Below are positions 1-9,384 of a DNA stretch of 64,000 nt, piece after piece; position 1 is the stretch's first letter, and the number at the start of each line of letters is the position of its first letter. Origin of the DNA: Beijerinckiaceae bacterium. GTDB taxonomy: Bacteria > Pseudomonadota > Alphaproteobacteria > Rhizobiales > Beijerinckiaceae. The notes under the pieces were generated by a model. That model had not been told where the DNA came from. It made no database searches and was given only the letters and a program-made list of their open reading frames with translations. The stretch spans positions 558,001 to 622,000 of the forward strand of contig JAPZTO010000003.1 in assembly GCA_027532775.1 (NCBI GenBank), read 5' to 3'. The position numbers and the translations under genes are program-made.

Positions 1-945
1 CTCGATCGGGCCGGTTCGCCTGTCACGCGCGAGGACATGAAAGCCTATCGCGCGCGGTGGCGTGAGCCGTTGCAGACGCGCATTCCCGGCGCCAGCCTGT
101 TCAACGTCCCGCCACCGGCGCAGGGGCTGGCCTCGCTGATCCTGCATGGCGTTTTCGCCCGCCTGCCCGAAGCACGGCCGGAGAGCTTCGAGCATCTGCA
201 CGGGCTGATCGAGGCGTCCAAGCGTGCCTATGCGATCCGCGACCGCGTGGTGACCGATTTCGACCATCTCGCCGTCGATCCTGCCCGCTATCTCACCGAA
301 GAGGCGCTGGCGCGGGAAGCTGCGTCGATCAAGCGCGATCGCGCTGCCGGCTGGCCAATCCCCTCGGCCGAGGGCGATACGATCTGGATGGGTGCGATCG
401 ATGACAGGGGGATCTCCGTCTCCTTCATCCAGTCGCTTTATTGGGAATACGGTTCGGGCGTCGTGCTGCCGCAGACCGGGTTGATCTGGCAGAACCGGGG
501 TATCGCCTTCTCGCTTGACCCGGATGCGCTCAATCCGCTCCAGCCGGGCCGCCGGCCCTTCCATACGCTGAACACGCCGCTCGCCGTGTTCGATGACGGG
601 CGGGTGGCAAGCTATGGCGCGATGGGCGGTGATGGCCAGCCGCAATTCCAGGCGCAGGTCTTCTTCCGCGCCTTTGCCTACGGGCAGGATGTGGCCGAGG
701 CGCTGGACCGCCCGCGCTTCCTGTTCGGCAAGACCTGGGGCAAGCCCTCGGCGACGCTCAAGGTCGAGAACCGGTTCGACGGGGCCGTGCTGGAGAAGTT
801 GGACCGGGCCGGCCACCAGATCGAGCTGGTCGACAAGCCCTATGCCGATATGTTCGGCCATGCCGGGTTGCTGGTTCGGGATGCGCGCGGCCGGATCGCC
901 GCCGGGCATGATCCGCGCTCGGATGGCCGGGCGGACGGGCTCTGA
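1..945 (+). CDS. gamma-glutamyltransferase family protein (3' part)
   Basis: The reading frame is already open at base 1, so this is the C-terminal 314 residues of a gene that starts outside the window. Ggt-family enzymes are N-terminal nucleophile hydrolases that mature by self-cleavage before a threonine. The sequence shows EGDTIWMGA, with Thr as the likely nucleophile at the start of the small subunit. It then shows a YGSGVVLPQTG segment and a YGAMGGDGQPQ glycine-rich segment, both typical of the family. The ATG at 37 is internal and is not the start. The substrate cannot be told: the family includes glutathione hydrolases and cephalosporin acylase-like proteins. The next gene converges on it from the other strand, 2 bases after the stop. 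Confidence 0.85.
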   Translation, partial: LDRAGSPVTREDMKAYRARWREPLQTRIPGASLFNVPPPAQGLASLILHGVFARLPEARPESFEHLHGLIEASKRAYAIRDRVVTDFDHLAVDPARYLTEEALAREAASIKRDRAAGWPIPSAEGDTIWMGAIDDRGISVSFIQSLYWEYGSGVVLPQTGLIWQNRGIAFSLDPDALNPLQPGRRPFHTLNTPLAVFDDGRVASYGAMGGDGQPQFQAQVFFRAFAYGQDVAEALDRPRFLFGKTWGKPSATLKVENRFDGAVLEKLDRAGHQIELVDKPYADMFGHAGLLVRDARGRIAAGHDPRSDGRADGL

Positions 946-947
946 GT

Positions 948-1967
948 TCAGCTGCCGGCGGCCGTCAGTCCCCAGACCAGCAGCAAACCCAGAGCAGCGA
1001 GGGCGAGGCCGGCCAGCATTTCGAGGACAAGGCCGAAGCGTGCCCAGCCCGTGCCGCCCCGCGAGATCAGATTCAGCGCCAGCAGCTTGGCCTTCACAGC
1101 CAGCAGGGCGAAGAGGCTGGTGCCCAGAGCCGTGCCGATCGCCATCACCATGACCGACAGGGCGCCGGCGAGGAACAGCCCCTTCGACAGGGCGAAGACC
1201 AGCAGGATGATGGCGCCGGTACAGGGGCGGATGCCGGCGCCGATCGCCATCAGCGCAAGGTCGCGGCGCGAGGCAGCGACAAGCTGGCGCGGATCGCCGC
1301 CATGCTGGTGGCCGCAGAGCGGGTCGGCGCAGGCGGGATCATGGGTGAAGCCGGCAAGGAGGAGGCGGGCCTTGCGCCAGGCCAGCCAAAGGCCCATCAG
1401 CGCGATCAGCGTGAACCCGCCCTTCTCGATCCAGGCGATGCTGGCATTCATGGTTCGGGCCGTGCCGCCGGCCAGACCGGCCACGATGCCGACAATGCCA
1501 AGCGCGATGAGTGCCTGCACGCCGGCCGCGGCAAAGGCGAGGCCGATGCCCCGCTTCAACGCGCGCTCGTTGGCGAGGAGATAGGAGGCGATCACCGCCT
1601 TGCCGTGGCCGGGGCCGATGGCATGGAGCACGCCATAGGCGAAGGCCAGGCCAAGCAGGGTGGCGAATGCGGCCGGGCTGTTCTCGACCGCACCGATGGC
1701 CGCCGTCAGCGCCTTGTGGAAGGCCGCCTGCTGGGCGAGCAGCCAGGCGCCAAGGCCGGTGGCTGCTTCGGCCGCCGGGGCGGGCGGGCCGGCGCCGAAG
1801 GGCGAGCGGGTCTGCGCGAGGGCAGGCAGGGCCGCGAACAACATCGCGACTGCCGCAAGGGCGCGGCTTCCGGACCATGGCCGGCGGATTTGGCGCGGCT
1901 TTTGCGGCATCGCTATCTGGAGAAAAATCACTTGCAGAAGAAAAATCACTTGCAGGAGAAAAATCAC
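948..1967 (-). CDS. NicO/RcnA-family metal transporter (ZevB-like)
   Basis: Polytopic membrane protein of the NicO family. It has a signal-like N-terminus, then HAIGPGHGKAV (around residue 96 counted from the ATG at 1910), a His/Cys loop DPACADPLCGHQHGG, and GIRPCTGAI, the usual NicO metal motifs. In Haemophilus the DUF1007/NicO pair ZevAB takes part in zinc acquisition; other NicO proteins export nickel or cobalt. The start is uncertain. A GTG at 1967 overlaps the upstream DUF1007 stop as GTGA, which suggests translational coupling, but the GTG lies in an 18-bp tandem repeat that duplicates it. The ATG at 1910 gives a conventional 320-residue protein. No clear Shine-Dalgarno sequence precedes either. 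Metal specificity is inferred only from the family. Confidence 0.8.
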   Translation of the reverse strand: MIFLLQVIFLLQVIFLQIAMPQKPRQIRRPWSGSRALAAVAMLFAALPALAQTRSPFGAGPPAPAAEAATGLGAWLLAQQAAFHKALTAAIGAVENSPAAFATLLGLAFAYGVLHAIGPGHGKAVIASYLLANERALKRGIGLAFAAAGVQALIALGIVGIVAGLAGGTARTMNASIAWIEKGGFTLIALMGLWLAWRKARLLLAGFTHDPACADPLCGHQHGGDPRQLVAASRRDLALMAIGAGIRPCTGAIILLVFALSKGLFLAGALSVMVMAIGTALGTSLFALLAVKAKLLALNLISRGGTGWARFGLVLEMLAGLALAALGLLLVWGLTAAGS

Positions 1968-1975
1968 TTGCAGGA
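1922..1975 (-). repeat. 18-bp tandem repeat, three copies, at a stop/start junction
   Basis: Read on the minus strand, the unit CTCCTGCAAGTGATTTTT occurs three times head to tail; the last copy has one change (CTTCTG). The first copy contains the stop codon of the DUF1007 gene overlapping a GTG, as GTGA. The later copies repeat the same GTGA in the frame of the downstream transporter. As 18 is divisible by three, copy number changes the N-terminus without shifting the frame. Confidence 0.9.
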
Positions 1976-2605
1976 GAACCGGACGGGGATAGCCCAATCC
2001 GGGTTGGCATTGGGCCCCATGCTCTGGAAGAAGCCCTCGCCCATCTGCGACAGGCGCGCCATCACACCGGGATTGGGCGGGCTGACCTTGGCTTCGCAAG
2101 GCTTCGCCGTGCCCTCGACCGTAACAGGCGTCCCTTCCTGGAAATTGAAGGCGACGAAAAAGGTCGGGTCATAGACCTCGAGCCGGGCCTCGGTCAGGCT
2201 GGGTTTCGCACCTTCGACCGGCAGGGTGAAATGCAGGGTCAAGGCCTTGCCATCATGGCTGAGGTAATAGTCCTTCACCCCGCCGAATTTCGTGGCCGCG
2301 CGACCCTGCTTCAGGAAGCTGAAATACTCGTATTCGTTGAGCGATTCGACATTGACCTGCGCCAGCTCGGCCAGTTCCTCGCGGTCGAGCTTGCCGTCCT
2401 TGTTCTTGTCGAGGCCGGTGGTGGAAAAGGCGGAGAAGGCCTCGTCGAAGGTCCAGGCATGCCGCAAGGCCGTGATGGCGCCGCCGGCATCGGCCATAAC
2501 CACCGTCCGCACCGTGACGAGCACATGCGGATGCGCCGCAGCAGGCAGAGATGTGCCAGCCAGCGCGCAAGCGGTGCAGAACAGAATGGCCGGTAGCCGG
2601 AACAT
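1964..2605 (-). CDS. DUF1007 periplasmic protein (ZevA-like) with EF-hand
   Basis: A 213-residue exported protein. The start is the ATG giving MFRLPAILF, which opens a clean signal peptide ending near PAAAHPHV; the longer frame to 2662 would bury it. HPHV just after cleavage and the DUF1007 fold are typical of the partner of NicO transporters, where the periplasmic protein is thought to handle the metal. Residues 66-77 read DKNKDGKLDREE, a canonical EF-hand calcium loop. The gene is coupled to the NicO gene by a GTGA overlap. Zinc is inferred from Haemophilus ZevA; other divalent metals are possible. Confidence 0.8.
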   Translation of the reverse strand: MFRLPAILFCTACALAGTSLPAAAHPHVLVTVRTVVMADAGGAITALRHAWTFDEAFSAFSTTGLDKNKDGKLDREELAELAQVNVESLNEYEYFSFLKQGRAATKFGGVKDYYLSHDGKALTLHFTLPVEGAKPSLTEARLEVYDPTFFVAFNFQEGTPVTVEGTAKPCEAKVSPPNPGVMARLSQMGEGFFQSMGPNANPDWAIPVRFSCK

Positions 2606-2847
2606 CAGGCGGAGCCCCCATACCCTGCGAATCGGTCTAGCAGAAATCAGCCGGCGGCGCACGGTTCGCTCAATCTGCCCGCTTTTCTGTTTCCTTATGT
2701 TTTACGGCGAAAATAGGTCACTTTCGATCCGTTCGAAACTCCCTCTTGAAAAGGTCAGCATTGCTGACGTATACGAAGGGACAAGAAGCGCGCACACTCG
2801 CGATTGTCGCGAAAGAAGGCGCCGTGATTGGCAAGGGAGAGTGCCGG

Positions 2848-5800
2848 ATGGGCAAGCCTGTTCCGCTGAAGGACGTCACGCTGGACGACAAATATGACCT
2901 TGCTGCCGAGCAGGTTTTCCTGTCCGGCACACAGGCGGTGGTCCGGATGCTGCTCATGCAACAGGAGCGCGACCGGCGCGCCGGCCTCAACACGGCGGGG
3001 TTTGTTTCCGGCTATCGCGGCTCCCCGCTGGGCGGGCTCGACCAGCAGCTCTTCCGGGCCGGCAAGCAGCTCAAGCGGCATGACATCGTCTTCCAGCCGG
3101 GCCTGAACGAGGATCTCGCCGCCACGGCGTGCTGGGGCACGCAGCAAGCGGAAATGCGCGGCGAGGGCAAGTATCAGGGTGTGTTCGCGCTCTGGTATGG
3201 CAAGGGGCCGGGCGTCGACCGGACGGGCGATGTCTTCCGCCATGCCAACATGGCCGGCTCGTCGAAATTCGGCGGCGTCGTCTGCCTTTCGGGCGATGAC
3301 CATACGGCGGAAAGCTCCACCAACGCCCATCAGACGGAGTTCAACTTCGTCGATACGATGATCCCGATCCTGAACCCGGCCGGGGTGCAGGAGATCCTCG
3401 ATTTCGGCCTCCATGCCTTCGCGCTCAGCCGCTATGCCGGCGTCTGGGTGGCGGTGAAGGGCGTGAAGGACAATGTCGAATCGACCGCCTCCGTGGATGG
3501 CCGGATCGACCGCGTCTCCATCGCCATTCCGAATGATTTCGAGATGCCGCCGGGTGGCCTCAATATCCGCCCGCGGGACAATTTCCTCGAGCAGGAAGCG
3601 CGCCTGCACGAATACAAGCGTGCGGCCGTGCTGGCTTATTTCCGGGCCAACAAGCTCGACAAGATGATCTATACCGGCGGGCGAAAGCCGCGCATGGGCA
3701 TCATCTCGGTTGGCAAGAACTATCTCGATGTCATGCAGGCGCTCGACATTCTCGGCATCGATGCGGAGAAGGCCGACCGGCTGGGCCTCAAGCTCCTCAA
3801 GCTGGCCTCGCCCTGGCCGGTCGATCCGGACCTCCTGAAGGATTTCGTGCAGGATATCGATCTCTGCATGGTGGTCGAGGAGAAGCGCTCGCTGATCGAG
3901 GTGCAGGTGCGCGAGGAGCTTTACGGCTCGAAGCACCAGCCCGTCGTCGTCGGCAAGAAGGACGAGCAGGGCCAGTGGCTCTTCCCGGTAAAGGGCGCGC
4001 TCGATCCGAACGACATCGCCATCGCCGTCGGCTCGAGGCTGCTGGCGCGGCAGGACGATGCCGAACTGGCGCAGCGCGTCGAGCGGATCCGCCGCGCGCA
4101 GGGCGTGCTGTCCGAGACGGTCGATCTCGCGACGCGCACGCCGTATTTCTGCTCCGGCTGCCCGCATAACAGCTCAACCAAGGTGCCGGAAGGCGGCCGC
4201 GCCTATGCCGGCATCGGCTGCCATTACATGGTCCAGTGGATGGATCGCGAGACCGAGGGCTTCACCCAGATGGGGGGCGAGGGCACCAACTGGATCGGCG
4301 AGGCGCCCTTCTCGACGCGCGACCACGTGTTCCAGAATCTCGGCGACGGCACCTACAATCATTCCGGCGTGCTGGCCCTGCGCTGGGCGATCGCGACGAA
4401 AACCAACATCACCTACAAGATCCTGTTCAACGACGCCGTCGCCATGACCGGCGGGCAGCATCACGAAGGCAACCTCACGCCGGACATGATCGCCCGGCAG
4501 GTGCGGGCCGAGGGGGTGGACCGCATCGCCGTGGTTTCGGACGAGCCAGAGAAATACGGCCCCGAATATACCTGGCCGGCGGGGGTGAGCTTCCATCACC
4601 GCTCCGAGCTGATGCCCGTCCAGAAGGAACTGGCCGGCATTCCGGGCGTCACGGTCATGATCTATGACCAGACCTGCGCGGCCGAGAAGCGCCGCCGCCG
4701 CAAGCGCGGCCTCTATCCGGATCCGGACAAGCGCGTCCTGATCAACGAGCTGGTCTGCGAGGGCTGCGGCGATTGCGGCAAGGCCTCGAACTGCGTCTCT
4801 GTTCAGGCGGTGGATACCGAATTCGGCCGCAAGCGCCGGATCGACCAGTCGAGCTGCAACAAGGATTTCTCCTGCATTGACGGGTTCTGCCCGTCCTTCG
4901 TCACGGTTTCCGGCGCGAAACCGCGCAAGCTGGCCGGCTCGAGCAAGGGCACGGCCCTGCCGCGCCTGCCGGAACCGGCGATCCCCGATCTCGACAAGGC
5001 CGCCTGGGCGGCCATTGTCACCGGCGTCGGCGGGACGGGCGTAGTGACGATCGGCGCGATCCTCGGCATGGCGGCGCATCTCGAGGGCCGCGGTTGCGGC
5101 ATGATCGACATGGCGGGCCTTGCGCAGAAGGGTGGTGCGGTCTTCTCGCATATCCGCCTCGCGAAGACACCGGAGGATATCCATGCCATCCGCGTCTCGG
5201 CCGGCATGGCCGACCTGATCCTCGGTTGCGACCTTGTCGTCTCGGGCACGAAGAAGGTGCTGGCCAGCGTCAAGCCCGGCGAGACTTTCTTCGTCGTCAA
5301 CACGGCCGAGGTGCTGCCGGGCGATTTCACCCGCAACCCGGATTACACGCTGCCGACGGAACGGCTCCGCCGGGGCATCACCTCGGCTGCGGGCAAGGAT
5401 GCGTCCGGCCAGCCGCTGGCGCATTTCCTCGACGCGACCACCATTGCCACCACGCTGTTCGGCCAGTCGATCGCGGCGAACATGTTCCTGCTGGGCTATG
5501 CGTTCCAGCGCGGGGCCGTTCCGCTGCATGCGGATTCGCTGGAACGGGCGATCGAGCTGAACGGCGAGGCGGTGGCCATGAACCGCGAGGCCTTCCGCTG
5601 GGGCCGTGCAGTGGCACATGACCCCGAACTCGCGAAGGGTCTCGTCGCCAAGGCGCAGGCAGCACCGGGTGCGGGCCTGGCGGCCACACTCGACGAGGCA
5701 ATCGACCGCCGGGTCGAATTCCTGACCGGCTATCAGGACAAGGCCTATGCGGAAACCTATCGCCGGTTCGTGGCGCGGGTCCAGGACGCGGAAGCGAAGG

Positions 5801-6351
5801 CACTGCCGGGGGCGACGGCCCTGACCGAGCAGGTGGCGAAGAGCCTTTTCAAGCTGATGGCCTACAAGGACGAATACGAGGTGGCACGGCTCTATGCCGG
5901 CGCTGCATTCAGCCGCCAGCTCAAGGAAGCCTTCGAGGGCGAGGCGATGAAGCTCACCTTCTATCTCGCGCCGCCGCTTCTTGCGAAGCCGGATCCTGCT
6001 ACAGGCCATCCGCGCAAGATGAGCTTCGGGCCGTGGATGATGAAGGCATTCGGCCTGCTGCAGCATTTCAAGGGTCTTCGCGGCACGCGGCTCGACCCGT
6101 TCGGCTATACGGCGGAGCGCCGCGACGAGCGCGCCCGCGTCGGGCGTTACCGCGAGACGGTGGAAGCGCTGCTGGCTGCGCTCGATGCCGGCAACCATGC
6201 GCTGGCGGTCGAGATTGCCGGCCTGCCGCAGCAGATCCGCGGTTTCGGCCATGTCCGGGCGCGGAATGCGGCCGAGACAGACCGGCGCGAGGCGGCCTTG
6301 CTGGCCCGCTTCCGGAACCCGGACATGCCGGCGCAGCTCGCGGCGGAATGA
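2848..6351 (+). CDS. indolepyruvate ferredoxin oxidoreductase, fused subunits
   Basis: A 1167-residue thiamine-diphosphate, iron-sulfur enzyme of the 2-oxoacid:ferredoxin oxidoreductase superfamily. It oxidatively decarboxylates aryl or branched 2-oxoacids such as indolepyruvate to acyl-CoA. The N-terminal part carries GFVSGYRGSPLGG and GLNEDLAA; a cysteine site CSGCPHN is near residue 435; a ferredoxin-like cluster CEGCGDC begins near 637 and is followed by further cysteines. The C-terminal gamma-type domain begins at TGVGGTGVV (about 725). The ATG at 2848 has AGGGAGA seven bases upstream and fits the usual length; the upstream TTG-started extension has no such support. The alpha and beta parts are one polypeptide, as often in proteobacteria. 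The Crp and acyl-CoA synthetase genes downstream suggest a link with organic-acid catabolism. Confidence 0.9.
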   Translation: MGKPVPLKDVTLDDKYDLAAEQVFLSGTQAVVRMLLMQQERDRRAGLNTAGFVSGYRGSPLGGLDQQLFRAGKQLKRHDIVFQPGLNEDLAATACWGTQQAEMRGEGKYQGVFALWYGKGPGVDRTGDVFRHANMAGSSKFGGVVCLSGDDHTAESSTNAHQTEFNFVDTMIPILNPAGVQEILDFGLHAFALSRYAGVWVAVKGVKDNVESTASVDGRIDRVSIAIPNDFEMPPGGLNIRPRDNFLEQEARLHEYKRAAVLAYFRANKLDKMIYTGGRKPRMGIISVGKNYLDVMQALDILGIDAEKADRLGLKLLKLASPWPVDPDLLKDFVQDIDLCMVVEEKRSLIEVQVREELYGSKHQPVVVGKKDEQGQWLFPVKGALDPNDIAIAVGSRLLARQDDAELAQRVERIRRAQGVLSETVDLATRTPYFCSGCPHNSSTKVPEGGRAYAGIGCHYMVQWMDRETEGFTQMGGEGTNWIGEAPFSTRDHVFQNLGDGTYNHSGVLALRWAIATKTNITYKILFNDAVAMTGGQHHEGNLTPDMIARQVRAEGVDRIAVVSDEPEKYGPEYTWPAGVSFHHRSELMPVQKELAGIPGVTVMIYDQTCAAEKRRRRKRGLYPDPDKRVLINELVCEGCGDCGKASNCVSVQAVDTEFGRKRRIDQSSCNKDFSCIDGFCPSFVTVSGAKPRKLAGSSKGTALPRLPEPAIPDLDKAAWAAIVTGVGGTGVVTIGAILGMAAHLEGRGCGMIDMAGLAQKGGAVFSHIRLAKTPEDIHAIRVSAGMADLILGCDLVVSGTKKVLASVKPGETFFVVNTAEVLPGDFTRNPDYTLPTERLRRGITSAAGKDASGQPLAHFLDATTIATTLFGQSIAANMFLLGYAFQRGAVPLHADSLERAIELNGEAVAMNREAFRWGRAVAHDPELAKGLVAKAQAAPGAGLAATLDEAIDRRVEFLTGYQDKAYAETYRRFVARVQDAEAKALPGATALTEQVAKSLFKLMAYKDEYEVARLYAGAAFSRQLKEAFEGEAMKLTFYLAPPLLAKPDPATGHPRKMSFGPWMMKAFGLLQHFKGLRGTRLDPFGYTAERRDERARVGRYRETVEALLAALDAGNHALAVEIAGLPQQIRGFGHVRARNAAETDRREAALLARFRNPDMPAQLAAE

Positions 6352-6384
6352 CCGGCTGCGCCTTTAGGCGCGGTTGCCACCCGG

Positions 6385-6416
6385 GGCGCCGGGCGCGATA
6401 GTCGTCGCGCGGCGCC
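6385..6416 (+). terminator. GC-rich hairpin between ior gene and regulator
   Basis: Arms GGCGCCGGGCGCGA and TCGCGCGGCGCC can fold around a TAGTCG loop, with a small bulge. There is no T-run, so it may be a weak terminator or a processing site after the oxidoreductase gene. Confidence 0.35.
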
Positions 6417-6458
6417 GGCACCTGACGGATATGTCTTTGCCAGAGGACGGGATCTGAC

Positions 6459-7142
6459 GTGATTTCTCTCGACGCCCTTCGACAGATGGCCGCCTGGGCC
6501 CGTGACCTCACCCCGGAAGAGGCGGAGAAGGCGCGGCGCGGCATTGTCGAGCGCACCTATGGCAAGGGCAATTACATCTGCCATCAGGGCGATCGGTTCG
6601 ATTGCTGGGGCGGCGTTGTGTCGGGCCTCGTCAAGTTGTCCACCGTGTCGGATTCCGGCAAGCAGGTCAGCCTGGCCGGGCTGGCGGCCGGGGCCTGGTT
6701 CGGCGAGGGCAGCCTGCTGAAGAACGAGCCCCGCCGCTATGATCTCGTGGCTTTGCGCGAATCCCGGCTGATGCTGATGGACCTGCCGACCTTCAACTGG
6801 CTGTTCGAGCACAGCGTCGGGTTCAACCGTTTCCTCGTGCATCAGTTCAACGAGCGGCTGGGCCAGTTCATCGGCCAGGTCGAGAATGACCGGATGCTCG
6901 ATGCGACAGGCCGCGTCGCGCGGGCGCTGGCGAGCATCTTCAACCCCCGCGTCAATCCGGGCGTCGGTACGCATCTCGCGATCACGCAGGAGGAGATCGG
7001 CCTGCTCTCGGGCCTGTCGCGGCAGGTAACGAACCAGTCTCTGAAAGTGCTCGAGCATGCCAAGGTGCTGCAGGTCGAGCGCGGCGGGATCGCGATCCGT
7101 GACTGGCTGGATCTGGTCCGGTTCGGCAATTCCGGCGCCTGA
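6459..7142 (+). CDS. Crp/Fnr-family transcriptional regulator
   Basis: A 227-residue regulator. Residues about 15-125 form a cyclic-nucleotide-binding-type beta barrel (GNYICHQGD, GLVKLSTVSDSGKQVSLAGL, GAWFGEGSLL). The C-terminus is a winged helix-turn-helix, with the recognition segment around ITQEEIGLLSGLSRQVTNQS. It has no N-terminal cysteine cluster like FNR, so direct oxygen sensing by a 4Fe-4S cluster is unlikely; the effector is unknown. The start is GTG at 6459, preceded by GAGGA. It lies between the indolepyruvate oxidoreductase and the acyl-CoA synthetase/Liv operon on the same strand, so those genes are its likely targets. Confidence 0.85.
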   Translation: MISLDALRQMAAWARDLTPEEAEKARRGIVERTYGKGNYICHQGDRFDCWGGVVSGLVKLSTVSDSGKQVSLAGLAAGAWFGEGSLLKNEPRRYDLVALRESRLMLMDLPTFNWLFEHSVGFNRFLVHQFNERLGQFIGQVENDRMLDATGRVARALASIFNPRVNPGVGTHLAITQEEIGLLSGLSRQVTNQSLKVLEHAKVLQVERGGIAIRDWLDLVRFGNSGA

Positions 7143-7384
7143 CCGCGCGACCGAACGCCGCGCCACAGGAAGCGCAGGGCCTGCCAGAACAATGATGTTG
7201 CGGGAATTCCCGCCGTCTTGAGCAAAAATGACGGACAGGCTTGATAGCTTAAGACCAAAAGACCGGCATGTCTGTCAAGGCCCATCTTGCGCAATCGGGC
7301 CGGTGCTGCGAACGTGAAGGCAAGAACAAGCGAAATTCAACGAAATTTCGCATCAGGGTCGAAACGGATCGAGGGAGAGCGTGC
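7143..7384 (+). promoter_or_regulatory. leader region of the acyl-CoA synthetase-liv operon
   Basis: A 242-base gap without a gene. It contains a perfect 12-bp palindrome CGGGAATTCCCG at 7201-7212 and an imperfect CTTGATAGCTTAAG near 7239-7252. The latter loosely resembles an FNR/Crp half-site pair and could be a site for the regulator just upstream. No promoter was assigned with confidence. Confidence 0.35.
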
Positions 7385-9367
7385 GTGACGGCAGATGCCA
7401 CCGCCGAGTTGGACACGTTTCCGAAACTGCTTCTCCGCAATGAGGCTGTCCGGCCGCATCGCCCGGCCATGCGCCACAAGGATCTCGGGATCTGGCGTGA
7501 ATGGAGCTGGGGCGATGTGGCGCGGCAGGTGCGTTGCTATGCGCTTGGGCTGATGGCCCACGGCCTGCAGCGGGGCGACAAGGTGGCGATCATCGGCACG
7601 AACCGCCCCCGGCTCTATTGGTCGATCATGGCGGCGCAATCGGTCGGGGCGATCCCGGTTCCGGTCTATTCCGATGCCGTGGCTGACGAGATGGCCTATG
7701 TGCTCGACCATGCCGAGGTGCGCTTTGCCTGCGTGCAGGATCAGGAGCAGGTCGACAAGATCCTCGGCGTCGCCGACCGCCTGCCGAAGATCGAGATCGT
7801 CTTCTATGACGAGCCGCGCGGCCTCAGGGATTACGATCATTCGCGCCTGCAGGCGATCGACGCGGTGATCGCGCAGGGCGAGGGCCTCCTGCTGGGCGAC
7901 CCGGCCGCCGTGAAAAGGCTGGACGATGCCATCGCGTCCGGCAAGGGCAGCGATACCTCGGTGATCCTCTACACATCCGGCACGACCGGGCGCTCCAAGG
8001 GCGTGATGCTTTCGGCCGGGGGCTGCGTGAAGGCGGCAACGGATACGGTGGAATTCGACCGGCTGACCGACCGCGACAATGTGATCGCCTATCTGCCCTT
8101 GGCCTGGGTGGGCGACCACTACCTCAATTACGCGCAGGCCCTGGTGGCCGGTTTCACCATCAATTGCCCGGAAAGTCCGGAAACGGCCGTGGAGGACCGG
8201 CGCGAGATCGGCACGACCTTCGCCTTCGCGCCGCCGCGTGTCTACGAGAGCATGCTGACCCGCATCATGATCCGGATGGAGGATGCCGGCTGGCTGAAGC
8301 GGAAGATGTTCCACTATTATCTCGGCGTGGCCAAGAAATGGGGCGAGAAGATCCTCGACGGCAAGCCGGTGCCGCTTGCCGCCCGCCTCAACTATGCTTT
8401 GGGCGAGGTGCTGGTCTACGGGCCGCTGAAGAACGTGCTCGGCATGACGACCATCCGCATCGCCTATACGGCGGGCGAGGCGATCGGGCCGGAGCTGTTC
8501 TCGTTCTACCGGTCGATCGGGCTCAACCTGAAGCAGCTCTACGGCCAGACCGAGGCATTCCTCTATGTCACGGTGCAGAGTGACGGGGGCGTGCGGGCGG
8601 ATTGCGTCGGCCCGGCCACCCCGAATGTCGAGATCCGCATCGATGAGAACGGCGAAGTTCTCTACAAGTCCCCGGGGCAGTTCATCGGCTATTTCAAGGA
8701 GCCGGAAAAGACCGCCGAGACCATAACCGAGGATGGCTATGTGCGCACAGGCGATGCCGGCTTCTTCGAGAAAGATGGTCAGCTCCGCATCATCGACCGC
8801 GCCAAGGATGTCGGCAAGCTGCGCAGCGGCGCGCTGTTCGCGCCGAAATATCTCGAGAACAAGCTGAAGTTCTTCCCCAATATCCGCGAGGTCGTGGCCT
8901 TCGGGCAGGGCGAGGAATTCGTGACCTGCTTCATCAACATTGACCTGACGGCGGTGGGGAACTGGGCCGAGCGGAACAATGTCTCCTATGGTTCCTACCA
9001 GGAACTGGCCGGGCATCCGCAGGTCTATGACATCATCGCCGGGCATGTGGCCGAGGTGAACCGCCAACTCTCCGAGGAGCCGATGATGGCCCATGCGCAG
9101 ATCCGGCGTTTCCTGGTGCTGCACAAGGAACTCGATGCCGATGACGGCGAGTTGACGCGCACGCAGAAGGTGCGGCGCAGCTTCATTGCCGATCGCTACG
9201 GTCCCCTCGTCACGGCTTTGTATGACGGATCGACCGAGGCGGACATCTCGACCGAAGTGACCTTCGAGGATGGCCGCAAGGGCGTCATCTCGGCGCGGGT
9301 GCGTGTCGCGGATGCGCAGGTCGTGCCGGTCTCTGTGCCGGCTTCCCAGCCGGCCCGCGCCGCGTGA
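7385..9367 (+). CDS. AMP-dependent acyl-CoA synthetase (long-chain type)
   Basis: A 660-residue adenylate-forming ligase that activates a carboxylic acid to an acyl-AMP and then an acyl-CoA. The P-loop-like motif VILYTSGTTGRSKG lies near residue 192; YGQTEA is the A5 motif; YVRTGDAGFFEKDGQLRIIDR is the A7/A8 region. Length and order match the FadD15/long-chain group that commonly heads Liv-type operons in proteobacteria. The start chosen is GTG at 7385, with GAGGGAG seven bases upstream; the 39 residues encoded further upstream are not family-like. It overlaps a GTG of the next frame, so it is probably translationally linked to the ABC genes. The real substrate could be a fatty, branched or aryl acid. 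Confidence 0.85.
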   Translation: MTADATAELDTFPKLLLRNEAVRPHRPAMRHKDLGIWREWSWGDVARQVRCYALGLMAHGLQRGDKVAIIGTNRPRLYWSIMAAQSVGAIPVPVYSDAVADEMAYVLDHAEVRFACVQDQEQVDKILGVADRLPKIEIVFYDEPRGLRDYDHSRLQAIDAVIAQGEGLLLGDPAAVKRLDDAIASGKGSDTSVILYTSGTTGRSKGVMLSAGGCVKAATDTVEFDRLTDRDNVIAYLPLAWVGDHYLNYAQALVAGFTINCPESPETAVEDRREIGTTFAFAPPRVYESMLTRIMIRMEDAGWLKRKMFHYYLGVAKKWGEKILDGKPVPLAARLNYALGEVLVYGPLKNVLGMTTIRIAYTAGEAIGPELFSFYRSIGLNLKQLYGQTEAFLYVTVQSDGGVRADCVGPATPNVEIRIDENGEVLYKSPGQFIGYFKEPEKTAETITEDGYVRTGDAGFFEKDGQLRIIDRAKDVGKLRSGALFAPKYLENKLKFFPNIREVVAFGQGEEFVTCFINIDLTAVGNWAERNNVSYGSYQELAGHPQVYDIIAGHVAEVNRQLSEEPMMAHAQIRRFLVLHKELDADDGELTRTQKVRRSFIADRYGPLVTALYDGSTEADISTEVTFEDGRKGVISARVRVADAQVVPVSVPASQPARAA

Positions 9368-9384
9368 AATCGCCGGAGGGCCCC

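Noticed and set aside
1922-1975. CRISPR-like or phage attachment repeat
   Set aside because: The 18-bp units are contiguous without spacers, and no mobile gene is near. It is a simple in-frame tandem repeat.
4174-6252. 692-codon open frame opposite the indolepyruvate oxidoreductase
   Set aside because: Antisense shadow; no motif, and the sense gene is certain.
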